Assembly: GCF_900104215.1 (NCBI RefSeq)
Contig: NZ_FMXO01000004.1
Coordinates: 124,001-188,000, forward strand
Reading direction: 5' to 3'
Length of the DNA: 64,000 bases
DNA from: Desulfonatronum thiosulfatophilum
GTDB lineage: Bacteria > Desulfobacterota > Desulfovibrionia > Desulfovibrionales > Desulfonatronaceae
Part shown: piece by piece, positions 63,740 to 64,000 of the stretch
Layout: the number at the start of each line of letters is the position of its first letter
Position numbering within the stretch: position 1 is the first letter of the stretch
Program-made: the position numbers and the translations under genes
Notes under the pieces: generated by a model
Told to the model about the DNA's origin: nothing
Databases searched by the model: none
Seen by the model: only the letters and a program-made list of their open reading frames with translations

Positions 63740-64000
63740 TGGGAACTCGGATATCACCGGCTCGCTTGACTATAGTCCACACTGAAGCCTCGGATGCCTG
63801 GGGCGGACAGGACATCCGGGTCTTCAACGAAGCCCTCTGGTTCCGGGACCGGGGACACCGCGTGCATTTGTTCGGGCCGAGGCATGGAGAGTTGTTTCGG
63901 CGCGCCCATGAATCGAGCTTGAGCTGTGAAGCCATCTCGTTTGCCAAGAAGGCAAAGCCCTTTGATTTCTTGCGCCTCGTACAGCGATTCAAGGCCATTC
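63739..64000 (+). CDS. Glycosyltransferase, GT4-like (5' part, runs off the window)
   Basis: The first 87 codons of a gene cut by the window edge. Seen: an N-terminal GT-B acceptor domain opening TIVHTEASDAWGGQDIRV, then NEALWFRDRGHRVHLFGPRHG, the pattern of group-1 glycosyltransferases that work in lipopolysaccharide or glycan assembly. The GTG start at 63739 overlaps the TAG stop of the previous gene; a TTG at 63766 is an alternative. Any role beyond that cannot be judged from the fragment. Confidence 0.8.
   Translation, partial: MGTRISPARLTIVHTEASDAWGGQDIRVFNEALWFRDRGHRVHLFGPRHGELFRRAHESSLSCEAISFAKKAKPFDFLRLVQRFKAI

Overview
The window looks like about 64 kb of the chromosome of an anaerobic, GC-rich delta-proteobacterium of the Desulfovibrionales type (sulfate reducers and relatives). 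This is inferred from gene content, not from a database search. The evidence is B12-dependent ribonucleotide reductase, siroheme-based heme synthesis (AhbB beside hemL, cbiG and cobJ), the selenocysteine factor SelB, CoA-dehydratase-activase proteins, and an NADH/ferredoxin/NADP-type iron-sulfur flavoprotein operon. Coding density is high, and most starts have a good GGAG-type ribosome binding site. I see no phage, intact insertion sequence, CRISPR array or tRNA gene.

Layout. Positions 1-9200 hold housekeeping genes on the plus strand: thiL, an orphan amino-acid-type binding protein, nrdJ, ftsE-ftsX, ilvD, and a methyltransferase whose reading frame seems to lack a normal start codon. Positions 9200-14500 (minus strand) hold putA, an ACT-domain protein and a UPF0210/DUF711 protein. 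The small SRP RNA with its terminator and a dispersed inverted repeat follow. Positions 15000-21000 hold a queuosine-precursor transporter, a small unknown gene, and a large two-gene unit of a double BadF/HgdC-type ATPase with an HgdB-like iron-sulfur protein, closed by a 23-bp perfect terminator stem. Positions 21000-30000 hold a phospholipase-C-like protein, a chaperone operon (cbpA-cbpM-clpB), a DUF1786 protein, mtgA with a DUF2905 protein, and a secreted sialidase-fold protein.

Positions 30000-42700 are the most accessory-looking part. After an AT-rich, structured-looking leader come ten same-strand genes: a FAD/Rieske oxidoreductase, an SDR, an NAD-dependent sugar epimerase, a fusion of a clan-A glycosidase with a second epimerase, a medium-chain dehydrogenase, a Gfo/Idh/MocA oxidoreductase and four glycosyltransferases. 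They read as one pathway that makes or remodels an unusual sugar and transfers it. I do not recognise the product. A diguanylate cyclase and a divergent tandem-DUF1566 protein border it.

Positions 45000-51800 encode a NuoE-like, a NuoF-like, a NuoG-like/NfnA fusion and an NfnB-like protein. Together they look like a soluble, probably electron-bifurcating, NADH/ferredoxin/NADP transhydrogenase without a hydrogenase site. A 180-bp nested palindrome separates them from yjbQ, a Usp protein, a CPBP membrane protease, a Tat-exported glutaminyl cyclase, a YfcE phosphodiesterase and selB. Positions 57000-61500 (minus strand) carry ahbB-hemL-cbiG-cobJ, the shared tetrapyrrole supply for heme and B12, which also fits the B12-dependent nrdJ. 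The window ends with gpsA, a glycine-zipper lipoprotein, a pentapeptide-repeat protein and the 5' end of another glycosyltransferase.
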